NCBI GenBank assembly: GCA_035292685.1
Contig: DATDPP010000043.1
Coordinates: 1 to 42,302 of the forward strand
From: JALYNX01 sp035292685
Lineage (GTDB): Bacteria > Actinomycetota > Acidimicrobiia > Spongiisociales > ZC4RG35
Direction of reading: 5' to 3'
Length of the DNA: 42,302 nucleotides
Part shown: one piece after another, positions 23,654-32,520 of the stretch
Numbering within the stretch: the stretch's first letter is position 1
Layout of the letters: every line of letters starts with the position of its first letter
Notes under the pieces: model-generated
Told to the model about the DNA's origin: nothing
The model's input: only the letters and a program-made list of their open reading frames with translations
The model's database searches: none
Position numbers and translations under genes: made by a program

Positions 23654-24166
23654 CTATCCCGCGATCCGATTCATCGCTTCGAGCATGGCTTCGACATCGG
23701 AAGGGGCAACCGGGGGATAGAAGACCATGGTGTACTCATCGCAGCGTTCGCCTGGTTCCTCGTACCAACCCGCCACCCAAGTCCCGTCCGGATGCGGGCC
23801 AACCACACCTCGGGTGCCGTCGACGGTTATCTCACCCTTCTCGGCCGGCCACTCGACGTTGGGAAGTGTGCCCCGGATCAGGGCGATGGCGAGCGTCCCG
23901 TCGCTGCGACCATAGAAGGTGGTCTGGGTCCCACCCTCCGAGGTCCACACATCCATCTCGATCGTGTCTGGGTCGAGGGTGGCGGTGCCGACCCCCGCAG
24001 GGATAAAGGACAACTCATAGGGAGCCGCCGGGCACTCGATCGGTGGCTCGGTGGTGGTCGTCTCCAGGATCGTGGAGGTTGGGGAAGCAGTCGTCGTCGT
24101 GTCACCTGCGGTGCCCGAAGCGCAGGCGGCCACCAGGATCAGCGAAGCCAAGAACAGCCGTTTCAT
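23654..24166 (-). CDS. Putative lipoprotein of unknown function
   Basis: The 170-residue protein begins with a lipoprotein signal peptide: K2-R3, a hydrophobic core and the lipobox V12-A-A-C15. A Thr/Ser-rich linker (about residues 21-40) follows, then a globular domain with no family I recognise ('PDTIEMDVWTSEGG', 'VEWPAEKGEITVDGTRG', 'GWYEEPGERCDEY'). Two cysteines (in 'IECPAAP' and 'ERCDEY') could form a disulfide outside the cell. ATG 24166 is the start. It is the last of three consecutive exported proteins on this strand; the trp promoter begins 10 bp downstream of its stop. Confidence 0.75.
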   Translation of the reverse strand: MKRLFLASLILVAACASGTAGDTTTTASPTSTILETTTTEPPIECPAAPYELSFIPAGVGTATLDPDTIEMDVWTSEGGTQTTFYGRSDGTLAIALIRGTLPNVEWPAEKGEITVDGTRGVVGPHPDGTWVAGWYEEPGERCDEYTMVFYPPVAPSDVEAMLEAMNRIAG

Positions 24167-24219
24167 CGAGGAGCGATGATATGAGTCGACGGACCGCTAT
24201 CCAGGGAGCAGGCTGAGGA

Positions 24220-25803
24220 TCAACCCAGCGCCCGGAGATACCCGTCCCGCGAGCCGATGTAGATGACTCCGTCCCAGACGGCAGCCGTCGACTCGAGGCA
24301 AGTTTCGCCGAGATCGACCGACCAGGCCCTGACCGGGGACCGCGGATCCTCCAGCGAGTAGCCGCGGACGTCACCCATGCAGGTCGCGGTCACCAGCATC
24401 CCGTCGACGATGGCCGGGGAGGACCAGGTATGCCAGCCGACCTCATCGGACCAGAGGATCTCACCATTCGCGGCGTCGACTGCAATCAACTTTCCCTGAT
24501 GAGTGTTGTCGTAAACGACACCCTGATAGACCGCCGGCGTGCTCCAGGTTCCCGATTGCTCGCTGCCGGCCGTGAGATCGATGCCCCACACCCGGGGGTC
24601 ACCGTCGGTGTAGGGATCCAGCTTGAGCAGTTGGCCCACCTCCCGGCTCCGGTCGATGTTGGCCTGAGTCCGGTAACCGGGCCCGACCTGGTTCGGTTTC
24701 AGGTTCACCGCTGCGTAGAGCATCCCCTCGGCATCGACCACCAGCGAGGCGTCGATGTCGCCTCCCGCCCAGTAGTCGAAGACGATCGGCGCCTCACCCT
24801 CCCGCACCCGGCTCACGTCGAGACCGACGATCCTCCCCGCCGAGTTGGCGAAGTAGACACGCTGCTCGTAGAGAACCGGTGAGTTCTCGATCGAGACATT
24901 GCCCCCGGCGGTGGCAATGAGCTCATCGGTATATCCAGGCATCTCTAACAGGATCTGGGGGTCGACGGTCACCTTGCCGTTGTCGGCGTAGCCACGGTTC
25001 AACTCCACCGCGAAGAACCAACTGTTTTCGCCACCGACATACAGGATGTCGTCAACGACGGCACCGTTGGAATCCCAGTCATCATTCCAGGTTCCGGCGA
25101 CGTCGAAGGCGTCCATGGACCAAAGCTCAACGGGCTCGTCGCCGTCGAGACCGAGGATCCGGTACTTGTTGTCACGAGAGCCGAAGTAGAGAAGGGGAAA
25201 CCCGTCCGGATCGACCGTCACCGACCCCTTGATCAAGTCCCCGGTCTGAAACTCGGGTCTCAGATCCTCTCCGGTCCCGGCATCGACGAAATGAACCGCC
25301 GAGTCGTAGGCGCCGAAAATGAGCTCGGTGACCCCGTCGGGTCGCTCCCAAACTGCCGGCTGACCGGTCCACCCCATACCGCACCATTGAGTGGTCTCAC
25401 CGAGGTTGGTCGACGTGCTGCACATGGCGGTGTCGGGATAGCTCCAGAGGACCGAAGGTTGATCACTCACCGCCCCGGTGCCGTAGTAGCTGCGGGTCGG
25501 ATTGCCCCGGAACATGGTCAACCCGATCGTGGTCCCCCAGGGTTGGCCAACGGTGAAGCCGGGGACGGTGTCGGCGGGGCGCTCGCCTGGGGGTTGGGTG
25601 CCAGTCGGGGTGGTCGTCGTTGTTTCCCCGGGCGTGGTCGAGCCGGAGTCGACCGCCGAACCGGTCGTGGTGGCGCCAGCCTCCGGGATCGTGGTGTCTC
25701 CAGGAGTCGAGGGAGCTTCGTCGCGGGTCACCAGGAAGATCCCGAGGCCGAGGACCAGACCGGTGACCAGGACGATCAGGACCTGCCCGAAACGCTGGTT
25801 CAT
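24220..25803 (-). CDS. Membrane-anchored PQQ-like beta-propeller protein
   Basis: The 527-residue protein has a single N-terminal transmembrane anchor (about residues 8-26), a long Thr/Gly/Pro-rich linker (27-80), and an extracytoplasmic beta-propeller. Propeller blades are marked by repeated tryptophan-docking segments such as 'SVLWSYPDT', 'LYFGSRDNKYRILGLDG', 'GTWSTPAVYQGVVY', 'TWSSPAIVDGMLVTATCMG' and 'VIYIGSRDGYLRALG' (the last closing the ring). PQQ-like repeats need not bind PQQ; most such surface proteins act in protein binding. ATG 25803 is chosen, 14 nt after the CapA stop; GTG 25833 would overlap CapA. It lies in a tandem series dxs, CapA, propeller, lipoprotein. Confidence 0.8.
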   Translation of the reverse strand: MNQRFGQVLIVLVTGLVLGLGIFLVTRDEAPSTPGDTTIPEAGATTTGSAVDSGSTTPGETTTTTPTGTQPPGERPADTVPGFTVGQPWGTTIGLTMFRGNPTRSYYGTGAVSDQPSVLWSYPDTAMCSTSTNLGETTQWCGMGWTGQPAVWERPDGVTELIFGAYDSAVHFVDAGTGEDLRPEFQTGDLIKGSVTVDPDGFPLLYFGSRDNKYRILGLDGDEPVELWSMDAFDVAGTWNDDWDSNGAVVDDILYVGGENSWFFAVELNRGYADNGKVTVDPQILLEMPGYTDELIATAGGNVSIENSPVLYEQRVYFANSAGRIVGLDVSRVREGEAPIVFDYWAGGDIDASLVVDAEGMLYAAVNLKPNQVGPGYRTQANIDRSREVGQLLKLDPYTDGDPRVWGIDLTAGSEQSGTWSTPAVYQGVVYDNTHQGKLIAVDAANGEILWSDEVGWHTWSSPAIVDGMLVTATCMGDVRGYSLEDPRSPVRAWSVDLGETCLESTAAVWDGVIYIGSRDGYLRALG

Positions 25804-25816
25804 GCCCGTCGATCTC

Positions 25817-26911
25817 TCATGAGGGAGGCGCACAGCCCGGTTCCCCGGTCAATACCGGATGCCCGGAGCTTTCGATCATGGCCGGGATGAGACATCCCTC
25901 GATTCTCCCATCGGGGGCAACAACCGCGCGGGCAACCGCGGTGGTCGAGCCGGCAATTGAGAAATGTGGCCATACGAAGTTCCCCAGGGACCAGAAGACC
26001 GGGCGGCCGTCGATGACTTCGAGCGGCTGCAGCCGATGCGGGTGATGCCCGAAGATGATATCGGCTCCCGCCTCGATCATCGCCTCGGCCCGCTCGACGT
26101 CCTCGGGTCGGGGGGCGGTGTCGAGCTCGACACCCCAGTGGATCGCCACGACGACCAGGTCGGCTTGAGCAGCCGCGGCTTGGACTGCGGCCACCAACGA
26201 TGAGATGTCGTCACCGTCCCTGATGCCGGCCAGGTCGTCAGTGGCGAACCACGATGCATCGCCGACCACGCCTCCGAAGCCGATCACCGCCACTTTCCAT
26301 CCCCCCATCTCGAAAAGCGCCGGCGCACCGGCCTCGGCGGCGTTGGCTCCAGCCCCAACCGGGAAGGCTCCTGCAGCAGTCACGTTGCCCCTGCCCTCGA
26401 CCAGAGCCTCCTTCCCGTAGTCGCCGGAGTGGTTGTTGCCCAGGTTCACGACCTCGATCCCGTTGGCCGCCAGCGAGGCAAGGGATTCGGGCGGGCAACG
26501 GAACACGAAATCCTTGTCGAGCGGGCTCCCCGAGGCCGAAGGAGCACATTCCAGATTGATCACGGTCAGGTCGTCCTCCACAAAGAGACCATCGAGGCCG
26601 GACCAGGCGTGATCCCAGCCCTCGACGGCCAAGGCCGGGATGTAGCCCGGGTCCAGATTGACGTCTCCCGTGCCCTGGATGACCAGCCAACCCTTCTCCG
26701 GGAGCGTGGAGGTGGTCGTGGTCGACGAGCTGGTGGTTGTGGACGACCCCGGGGTGCTGGTGACAGTCGCGGTGTTCGAGCCCAGGACCAGGGCGACAGT
26801 GCTCGAGGTGGTCCCGGCCTCGGAGCCGATCAGCCTCCAAATGGTGAAGACCGCGGCAGCGGCAGCCATCCCAGCAAGGACAAACACGAGAAGGCGAAAT
26901 GTTCGGGACAC
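25817..26911 (-). CDS. CapA family metallophosphatase-like exported protein
   Basis: The 364-residue protein has an N-terminal membrane anchor (about residues 7-26), a Thr/Ser linker (33-70), and a CapA (poly-gamma-glutamate synthesis) domain of the calcineurin-like fold. Metal-ligand motifs are visible: 'GTGDVNLDP', 'INLECAPS', 'NLGNNHSGDYG', 'AIHWGVELD', 'GHHPHRLQPLE' and 'SLGNFVWPHF'. In Bacillus CapA takes part in capsule (poly-gamma-glutamate) production, but many actinobacterial CapA-like proteins occur without other cap genes and their role is not known. The start is GTG 26911; no ribosome-binding site is clear. It is 38 bp behind dxs on the same strand. Confidence 0.85.
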   Translation of the reverse strand: MSRTFRLLVFVLAGMAAAAAVFTIWRLIGSEAGTTSSTVALVLGSNTATVTSTPGSSTTTSSSTTTTSTLPEKGWLVIQGTGDVNLDPGYIPALAVEGWDHAWSGLDGLFVEDDLTVINLECAPSASGSPLDKDFVFRCPPESLASLAANGIEVVNLGNNHSGDYGKEALVEGRGNVTAAGAFPVGAGANAAEAGAPALFEMGGWKVAVIGFGGVVGDASWFATDDLAGIRDGDDISSLVAAVQAAAAQADLVVVAIHWGVELDTAPRPEDVERAEAMIEAGADIIFGHHPHRLQPLEVIDGRPVFWSLGNFVWPHFSIAGSTTAVARAVVAPDGRIEGCLIPAMIESSGHPVLTGEPGCAPPS

Positions 26912-26949
26912 CAGAGGCGAAGGCTAAAACCCTCCACCCGTTTATACGT

Positions 26950-28809
26950 TCAACGCTTTGCCAGCAACGCCAGAACCCGGCTGACCACACCCGGGGCGTC
27001 CATACCCACCGCTTCGTGGAGGTCGGAGGGCGAGCCGAAGGGGAGGAATTGGTCGGGAACCCCGACACAGGTGAACTCCTTGGTCAACCCAGCGGACGAG
27101 AAGGCCTCCATCACTGCGGCACCGAATCCACCGGCGATGACATTGTCCTCCAGGGTGACCACGTGCGTCACTGGGCTGGCCCATTCCAGGATGCGGGGAT
27201 CGAGGGGCTTCACCCAGCGGGCATTGACCACGCCAATGGAAACCCCCTTCTCGGCGAGGTCGAGAGCCGCCTTTTCGGCGACCTCGACCATCCGGCCAAC
27301 CGCCACCAGCAGGACGTCGGAGCCGATGCTGAGGAGCTGGGCTTCCCCAATCGGGATCGGCGCCACCGGGATGGCGGGGACCGATACCGCCGCACCTTTC
27401 GGGTAGCGGATGGCGATCGGGCCGTCGTGATCCACCGCCGTCTCGATCATGGCGCAGAGCTCGGTGGCATCGGCGGGTGCCCCCACCACCATGTTGGGGA
27501 TCATCCGCAAATAGGAGAGATCAAAGACACCGTGGTGGGAAGGGCCATCGGGGCCGGTGATCCCCGCCCGGTCGAGGAGGAAGACCACGGGCAGGTCGTG
27601 GAGGGCGACGTCGGCCACGATCTGGTCGAATCCACGTTGGAGAAAAGCCGAATAGACAGCAACCACCGGCTTCTTGCCGGCCATCGCCATCCCCGCGGCC
27701 AAGGTGACTGCGTGTTGCTCGGCGATGGCGGTGTCGTAGACGCGGTCGGGGAAGCGTTGTGACATCTGCATCAGCCCGGCGGTGCTGACCATCGCCGCCG
27801 AGATCCCCACCATGTCGGGCCGGCGCGCCGCGGCCTCGGCAATCGCCTGGCCCGCCACATCGGTGAGCTTGAGCTCGGTCTTCAACGCCTTCCCGGTCGC
27901 CACGTCGAAGCTGCCGACACCGTGCAGCTTCTCCAATTCGTCCTCGATCGCCGGCTTATACCCGCTGCCCTTCTCGGTGACGACATGAACCACCACCGGA
28001 CGGTCGTAGGTCTTGGCGATAGTGAGGGTCTCCTCCAGGAGCGCAAGGTCATGGCCGTCGATGCGCCCCGTGTACTTGAGGTCCAGGGCGTCAAAGACGG
28101 TCGACGGCTCGAGTATCTGCTTCACCGCGTCCTTGAGACGCCCCGCCAACTCGTCGGCCGTCTCGCCCACCAGAGGAATGCCACGGAGCATCCGGCCCAA
28201 AACGCGCTTGGTCCGCTCGTACCGGGGATCGAAGCGGTAGTGCGCCAGGTTGGCCAAAGCGGCAATCCCGCCCACAGTCGGGGCGTAGGAACGGCCGTTG
28301 TCGTTGAGCACGATGATGAGACGCGGCGGTCTCGCCACCGCGATGTGGTTCAGCGCCTCATAGGCCATGCCCCCGGTCATGGCCCCGTCCCCGGCCACGG
28401 CCACGGTGTAGCCCGGAAAGCCGGAGAGGGCATGGCCCAGGGCGTAGGAGAGTGAAGTGGAGGCGTGGCTGTTCTCCACGAAGTCGTGTGGGGACTCGGC
28501 ACGGCTCGGGTAGCCGGACAGGCCACCGGTGTGACGCAGCTGGTCGAAATCCGCCCTCCTCCCGGTGACCAGCTTGTGCACATACGCCTGGTGCCCCACG
28601 TCCCAGATGATTCGATCGTTCGGGGAATCGAAGACCCGATGAAGGGCAAGTGTGAGCTCGACGACACCGAGATTCGGAGAGAGATGTCCTCCGTGGATGG
28701 ACACCTTGTCGATGATGAAAGCGCGGATCTCTTCGATCAGCGTCTGAAGTTCATCCGCGCTCAACCCACGGAGGTCGGCCGGGCTCGCGATGGTTTCGAG
28801 TATGGACAT
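26950..28809 (-). CDS. dxs: 1-deoxy-D-xylulose-5-phosphate synthase
   Basis: DXS makes 1-deoxyxylulose 5-phosphate from pyruvate and glyceraldehyde 3-phosphate, feeding isoprenoid, thiamine and pyridoxal synthesis. The 619-residue protein is full length. It shows the TPP-binding 'VAGDGAMTGGMAYEALNH' to 'LNDN' motif, 'GGLSGYPSRAESPHD', the catalytic 'DTAIAEQHAVTLAAGMAMAG' loop in the pyrimidine domain and 'GITGPDGPSHHGVFD'. ATG 28809 gives the standard 'LRGLSADELQ' N-terminus. No ribosome-binding site is obvious. It is followed on the same strand by the CapA gene, and lies behind phoR's end by 32 bp. Confidence 0.97.
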   Translation of the reverse strand: MSILETIASPADLRGLSADELQTLIEEIRAFIIDKVSIHGGHLSPNLGVVELTLALHRVFDSPNDRIIWDVGHQAYVHKLVTGRRADFDQLRHTGGLSGYPSRAESPHDFVENSHASTSLSYALGHALSGFPGYTVAVAGDGAMTGGMAYEALNHIAVARPPRLIIVLNDNGRSYAPTVGGIAALANLAHYRFDPRYERTKRVLGRMLRGIPLVGETADELAGRLKDAVKQILEPSTVFDALDLKYTGRIDGHDLALLEETLTIAKTYDRPVVVHVVTEKGSGYKPAIEDELEKLHGVGSFDVATGKALKTELKLTDVAGQAIAEAAARRPDMVGISAAMVSTAGLMQMSQRFPDRVYDTAIAEQHAVTLAAGMAMAGKKPVVAVYSAFLQRGFDQIVADVALHDLPVVFLLDRAGITGPDGPSHHGVFDLSYLRMIPNMVVGAPADATELCAMIETAVDHDGPIAIRYPKGAAVSVPAIPVAPIPIGEAQLLSIGSDVLLVAVGRMVEVAEKAALDLAEKGVSIGVVNARWVKPLDPRILEWASPVTHVVTLEDNVIAGGFGAAVMEAFSSAGLTKEFTCVGVPDQFLPFGSPSDLHEAVGMDAPGVVSRVLALLAKR

Positions 28810-28841
28810 GGGGGATCAGGCGAAAGCCGCGATCAGGCTAG

Positions 28842-30218
28842 CTAGTGCCCAGCGATGTCCCCATCGAGAACCGGGAGCCGAACGGTGAACACCGAGCCCC
28901 TCCCCAGTTCGCTCTCCACTTCCACGCTGCCGCGGTGACTCTCCACCACGTGTTTCACGATCGCCAGACCGAGACCGGTGCCACCAGTTGACCGGGAACG
29001 TGCGGTGTCCACGCGGTAGAACCGCTCGAACACCCGTCCCAGGTCCCTGGTCGAAATCCCGTCTCCGGTGTCCGAGATCCTGAGGACGGCCTCTCCGCCC
29101 ACGGTCTCGAGAACCGCGCCGACCGATCCCCCGGCGCCGGTGTAGCGGATCGCGTTGTCCAGGAGGTTGCGAACGGCGATGGCAACGTCGCGCCGACTAC
29201 CGGCGATCTGGGTTGGCGTCAGCTCCATCGAGAGCTCGATCCCTTCCTCCTCGGCCACCGGCCGGAAACGCTCCAACTCCTCGCGGACCAGGAGGTCGAG
29301 GCTGAGCGGGTCGAGTTCGGGCTGGTCGCGCTCGAGTCGGGAGAGATCGAGAAGATCCCCCATCAGCCGATCGAGTTGTCTCGCCGATCGCTCGATCTGT
29401 TGGGCGAAGGCCAGAGATGAGTCATCGTGACGAGCCACGGCGATCTGGAGGGCCTCGGACGAGGCGATGATCGCCGAAACCGGGGTCTTCAACTCGTGAG
29501 CCGCGTTGGCCACGAAGTCCCGCCGGATCGATGCCACCCGATCGAGGTCGGTGACATCGACCACGACCAACAGGATCCGGTTGTCGTCCGAGAACGGGGT
29601 GGCAACCCCACGCAACCGGCGAATGGGCTTGCCGTGCTCGGTCACACGCTCCACCGTCTGACGCCCTTCCCGGCACTCGCGCACCGCATTCTGGAAGGGA
29701 AACGGCGCTAGACCGGAGAGAGTGTCCGGGACGGCGCCGAGCATCTCCGAGGCCGAGGGGTTGGCATATATCACTTCGTCTGCCTCGGAGAAGAGAACGG
29801 CTCCCTGAGGCAAGGCCCCCAGCACCATCTCCAGCGTCTCGGTGGCCCGCTCGGCTTGGAGCACCCGGCCCCGCTGTCCTTCATTCAGATTCGTGATCGC
29901 CAGCCCCAGCTCATCCAGTTCGCGAATCTGTGAGCGAGGCACTTCTTGGCCTTCACCTTCCACGATGGCGAGGGTCTCGTTGGTGAGCTCGGCGACCGGC
30001 GCCGCCATTCTCCGGGCCAGGAGCGCAATCACGGCCAATCCCACCATTCCCCCCAAGATCGATGTCAACAGGATCGAATTGCGCTGATCGGCAGAGAACG
30101 CGGCCGATTGCAGGATGAACCAAGTGAGGATCCCGACCAGAACCACATATGCCAGACCGAAGTAGACGAAGAGGCGCGTCGCCAGTGAGGTCCGCCCCGG
30201 CTCGCTGCGGCTACTCAT
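28842..30218 (-). CDS. phoR: Sensor histidine kinase of the phosphate two-component system (PhoR/SenX3-like)
   Basis: The 458-residue protein has two transmembrane helices (about residues 15-38 and 49-68) with only a roughly 10-residue external loop. A HAMP-like linker, a PAS-like domain (about 130-225), a HisKA domain with H241 in 'FVANAAHELKTPVS', and a HATPase_c domain complete it. The N box is 'NLLDNAIRYT' (351-360), G1 'DTGDGI' (383-388), and G2 'GTGLGL' (413-418). PhoR-type kinases read phosphate status through PhoU and Pst rather than through a large ectodomain, consistent with this topology. It overlaps the response regulator by 8 bp. The symbol follows the conserved neighbourhood and could equally be senX3. 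Confidence 0.9.
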   Translation of the reverse strand: MSSRSEPGRTSLATRLFVYFGLAYVVLVGILTWFILQSAAFSADQRNSILLTSILGGMVGLAVIALLARRMAAPVAELTNETLAIVEGEGQEVPRSQIRELDELGLAITNLNEGQRGRVLQAERATETLEMVLGALPQGAVLFSEADEVIYANPSASEMLGAVPDTLSGLAPFPFQNAVRECREGRQTVERVTEHGKPIRRLRGVATPFSDDNRILLVVVDVTDLDRVASIRRDFVANAAHELKTPVSAIIASSEALQIAVARHDDSSLAFAQQIERSARQLDRLMGDLLDLSRLERDQPELDPLSLDLLVREELERFRPVAEEEGIELSMELTPTQIAGSRRDVAIAVRNLLDNAIRYTGAGGSVGAVLETVGGEAVLRISDTGDGISTRDLGRVFERFYRVDTARSRSTGGTGLGLAIVKHVVESHRGSVEVESELGRGSVFTVRLPVLDGDIAGH

Positions 30219-30924
30219 CCACGAATTTGTAGCCGAGCCCGCGCACCGTCATTATGTGAACCGGTCCCGACGGATCAGGCTCCAACTTCTGACGCAAACG
30301 TTTGATGTGCACATCGAGGGTCTTGGTGTCCCCGAAGTAGGACGGGCCCCACACCTCGTCGATCAGGGTATGGCGGGTGACGAGCCGATTCTTGCGGCGC
30401 ATAAGCGATTCCAGCAGCTCGAACTCCTTGGGTCGCAAGTCCACCGGCTCACCGTTCAAGCGTGCCTGGTGGGCGTCGATGTCGAGCGCGATCGCTCCTC
30501 CCCGGAGCACTTCGTTCGACTCGGAAAGCACCCCGCTCTTCGCCGCCCGACGCAGGTGAGCCCTCACCCTCGCGATCAGCTCACGCATCGAGAAGGGCTT
30601 CGTCATGTAGTCATCCGCCCCGAGTTCCAGACCGGCGACCTTGTCAGCCTCTGCGTCTTTGGCGGTCAGCATGATGATCGGGACGTCGGACGACGAGCGG
30701 ATCTGGCGGCAGACGTCGAGCCCCGACATCCCGGGAAGCATCAAGTCGAGAAGAACCAGGTCGGGTTGGTTGACCCGGGCCGACTCGAGCCCGCTGACTC
30801 CGGATTCGGCGACAAGGACATCGAAACCCTCGGTGTTCAGGGCGTATCGGACCGATTCTGCGAGACCCGGCTCGTCTTCTACGACAAGTATCCGATGTGG
30901 CCTTCGGTCAGATGGGACTGTCAT
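30211..30924 (-). CDS. OmpR-family response regulator, PhoP/RegX3-like
   Basis: The 237-residue protein has a receiver (residues 11-123, acidic pocket E16/D17, phospho-acceptor D60 in 'LVLLDLMLPG', conserved Lys in 'MTKPFSMREL') and a winged-helix DNA-binding domain ('LRPKEFELLESLMRRKNRLVTR', 'TLDVHIKRLRQKLEPD', 'TVRGLGYKF'). It would bind direct repeats of the PHO box and activate pst genes under phosphate limitation. ATG 30924 sits inside the last codons of phoU, a 17-nt overlap; a GTG at 30969 is a less likely start. phoR overlaps its end. Confidence 0.92.
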   Translation of the reverse strand: MTVPSDRRPHRILVVEDEPGLAESVRYALNTEGFDVLVAESGVSGLESARVNQPDLVLLDLMLPGMSGLDVCRQIRSSSDVPIIMLTAKDAEADKVAGLELGADDYMTKPFSMRELIARVRAHLRRAAKSGVLSESNEVLRGGAIALDIDAHQARLNGEPVDLRPKEFELLESLMRRKNRLVTRHTLIDEVWGPSYFGDTKTLDVHIKRLRQKLEPDPSGPVHIMTVRGLGYKFVDE

Positions 30925-31615
30925 CGGCTGATCGGTTGAGACCTGGCTTGATGAACTCGGTCCGCGCACCGGTGATCAGATAAGCCGTCTGCTCTGCGAA
31001 GTCGACGGCCTGGTCACCGATCCGCTCCAGGGCCCGGGCCACCATGAGGATCTTGCTCGCCCACTCCAGCATCTGAGGGTTGCTGCCGACGGCGACGATC
31101 TCTTTGTACATGTTGGCGTTGAGACGGTCCACCGGTGAATCCATGTCCGGCAACAGCCTCGCCTCTTCGAGGTCGTGTCGGACATATGCCTCGGAAGCCG
31201 TGCGAATCATCGGTCGCACCAAATCACCCATCTCACGGATCTGTTCCACCATCCGCTCCACCCTGGGCAGCCCCTCGTTGAGCCTGGTGACCTTTGCGAT
31301 GTTGACGCACTGGTCGCCCATGCGCTCGAAGGTCTGGTTCAGCTGGAGCAGGACCGTCATCTTGCGCAGGTCGGAGCCAAGCGGCTGGAACCGGGCCATG
31401 AGCTTGGTCCAGTGGCCGTGGACGTCGAGGTGGATGCGATCTATGTCGTCATCGAGCTTGATGACCTGCGCGGCGAGGGCGACATCGCCGATGCAGACGG
31501 CTTCAACCGCCATCTCCACCATTTGCTCGGCGCGGTCGACCATGCTGAGCACGTCGTGCTCCAGCGATTCCAGTTCCTGATGAAAATGGAGATTGGTGTC
31601 TGTGACGTCGGTCAC
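30908..31615 (-). CDS. phoU: Phosphate-specific transport system accessory protein PhoU
   Basis: PhoU is a cytoplasmic helical protein that links the Pst transporter to PhoR, keeping the kinase quiet when phosphate is plentiful. The 235-residue protein is two repeats of a three-helix bundle. Each carries the acidic metal-binding E-R-x-G-D motif: 'QTFERMGDQCVNIAKVT' and 'RALERIGDQAVDFAEQT'. GTG 31615 is the start, overlapping the pstB stop as GTGA. The response-regulator start lies inside its 3' end. Position between pstB and the two-component genes is the common actinobacterial order. Confidence 0.96.
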   Translation of the reverse strand: MTDVTDTNLHFHQELESLEHDVLSMVDRAEQMVEMAVEAVCIGDVALAAQVIKLDDDIDRIHLDVHGHWTKLMARFQPLGSDLRKMTVLLQLNQTFERMGDQCVNIAKVTRLNEGLPRVERMVEQIREMGDLVRPMIRTASEAYVRHDLEEARLLPDMDSPVDRLNANMYKEIVAVGSNPQMLEWASKILMVARALERIGDQAVDFAEQTAYLITGARTEFIKPGLNRSADDSPI

Positions 31616-32520
31616 CCGAATCGTCCCGTTATGTAGTCCTCGGTCAGTTTCTGGCCCGGAGAGGTGAAGATCTCGTCCGTCTGGCTGTACTCCACAAGGT
31701 ACCCCGTTCGCTGTCCCTGTTCGTCGACCCTCACCGAGAAGAAGGCGGTTTGGTCCGAAATCCGGGCGGCCTGCTGCATGTTGTGGGTGACGATGACGAT
31801 CGTGTAATCCTTCTTCAGCTCCAACATCAGCTCCTCGATCTTGAGAGTGGCGATGGGGTCCAATGACGAGCAGGGCTCATCCATCAGAACCACATCGGGG
31901 CTGGTGGCTATCGCACGGGCGATACACAAACGCTGCTGCTGACCACCGGACAGCGCCATCCCCGACTCTTTGAGCTTGTCCTTCACCTCATCCCATAGGG
32001 CTGCCTTGGTCAGGGTCTCCTCCACCAAGTCGTCGTAATTGCCCTTCCAGCCGGCGATCTTGGGGCCGTAGACGATGTTCTCGTAGATGCTCTTGGGGAA
32101 AGGGTTTGGCTTCTGGAAGACCATCCCGATACGTCGTCTCACCTCGACCGGATCGACCCTCTCGCCATACAGATCCACCCCGTGGTACTCCACCTTGCCC
32201 TCGACCCGAGCGGTCTCGATCAGGTCGTTCATACGGTTGAAACAGCGCAACACGGTCGACTTGCCGCATCCGGAGGGCCCAATGAGAGCGGTTATCTGAT
32301 TCTGGCGGATGTCCATGTCGACATCTTTCACGGCCCGGAAAGTGCCGTAATAGACGGTCAGCTTCCCGACATCGAAGATCAGCGGCTGATCCGCTCGGGG
32401 TACGGTCTCAGCCGCCTTCGCCACTCTGATCGCTTCCTCGGCGAGAGCGGTTTCCGTAGCTGATTCGAGGCTGGTGGTGTCGATGTCGGTGGTCAAGCCA
32501 TCGCCTTGCTCGTGATTCAT
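31612..32520 (-). CDS. pstB: Phosphate ABC transporter ATP-binding protein PstB
   Basis: PstB powers phosphate import. The 302-residue protein has Walker A 'GPSGCGKST', 'MVFQKPNPFPKSIYEN' (Q-loop), the ABC signature 'LSGGQQQRLCIARA' and Walker B 'VVLMDEPCSSLDP', then the His switch 'VIVTHNMQQAAR'. It has an unusual N-terminal extension of about 45 residues rich in Glu, Thr and Ala before the domain starts at 'LTVYYGTFRAVKDVD'; typical PstB is 250-260 aa. ATG 32520 overlaps the pstA stop as ATGA and has no closer alternative, so the extension is probably real. It overlaps phoU by 4 nt. Confidence 0.96.
   Translation of the reverse strand: MNHEQGDGLTTDIDTTSLESATETALAEEAIRVAKAAETVPRADQPLIFDVGKLTVYYGTFRAVKDVDMDIRQNQITALIGPSGCGKSTVLRCFNRMNDLIETARVEGKVEYHGVDLYGERVDPVEVRRRIGMVFQKPNPFPKSIYENIVYGPKIAGWKGNYDDLVEETLTKAALWDEVKDKLKESGMALSGGQQQRLCIARAIATSPDVVLMDEPCSSLDPIATLKIEELMLELKKDYTIVIVTHNMQQAARISDQTAFFSVRVDEQGQRTGYLVEYSQTDEIFTSPGQKLTEDYITGRFG

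Noticed and set aside
22793..24184. Long open frame (463 codons) on the plus strand
   Set aside because: It runs antisense through trpE, the trp leader and the lipoprotein gene; no recognisable domain.
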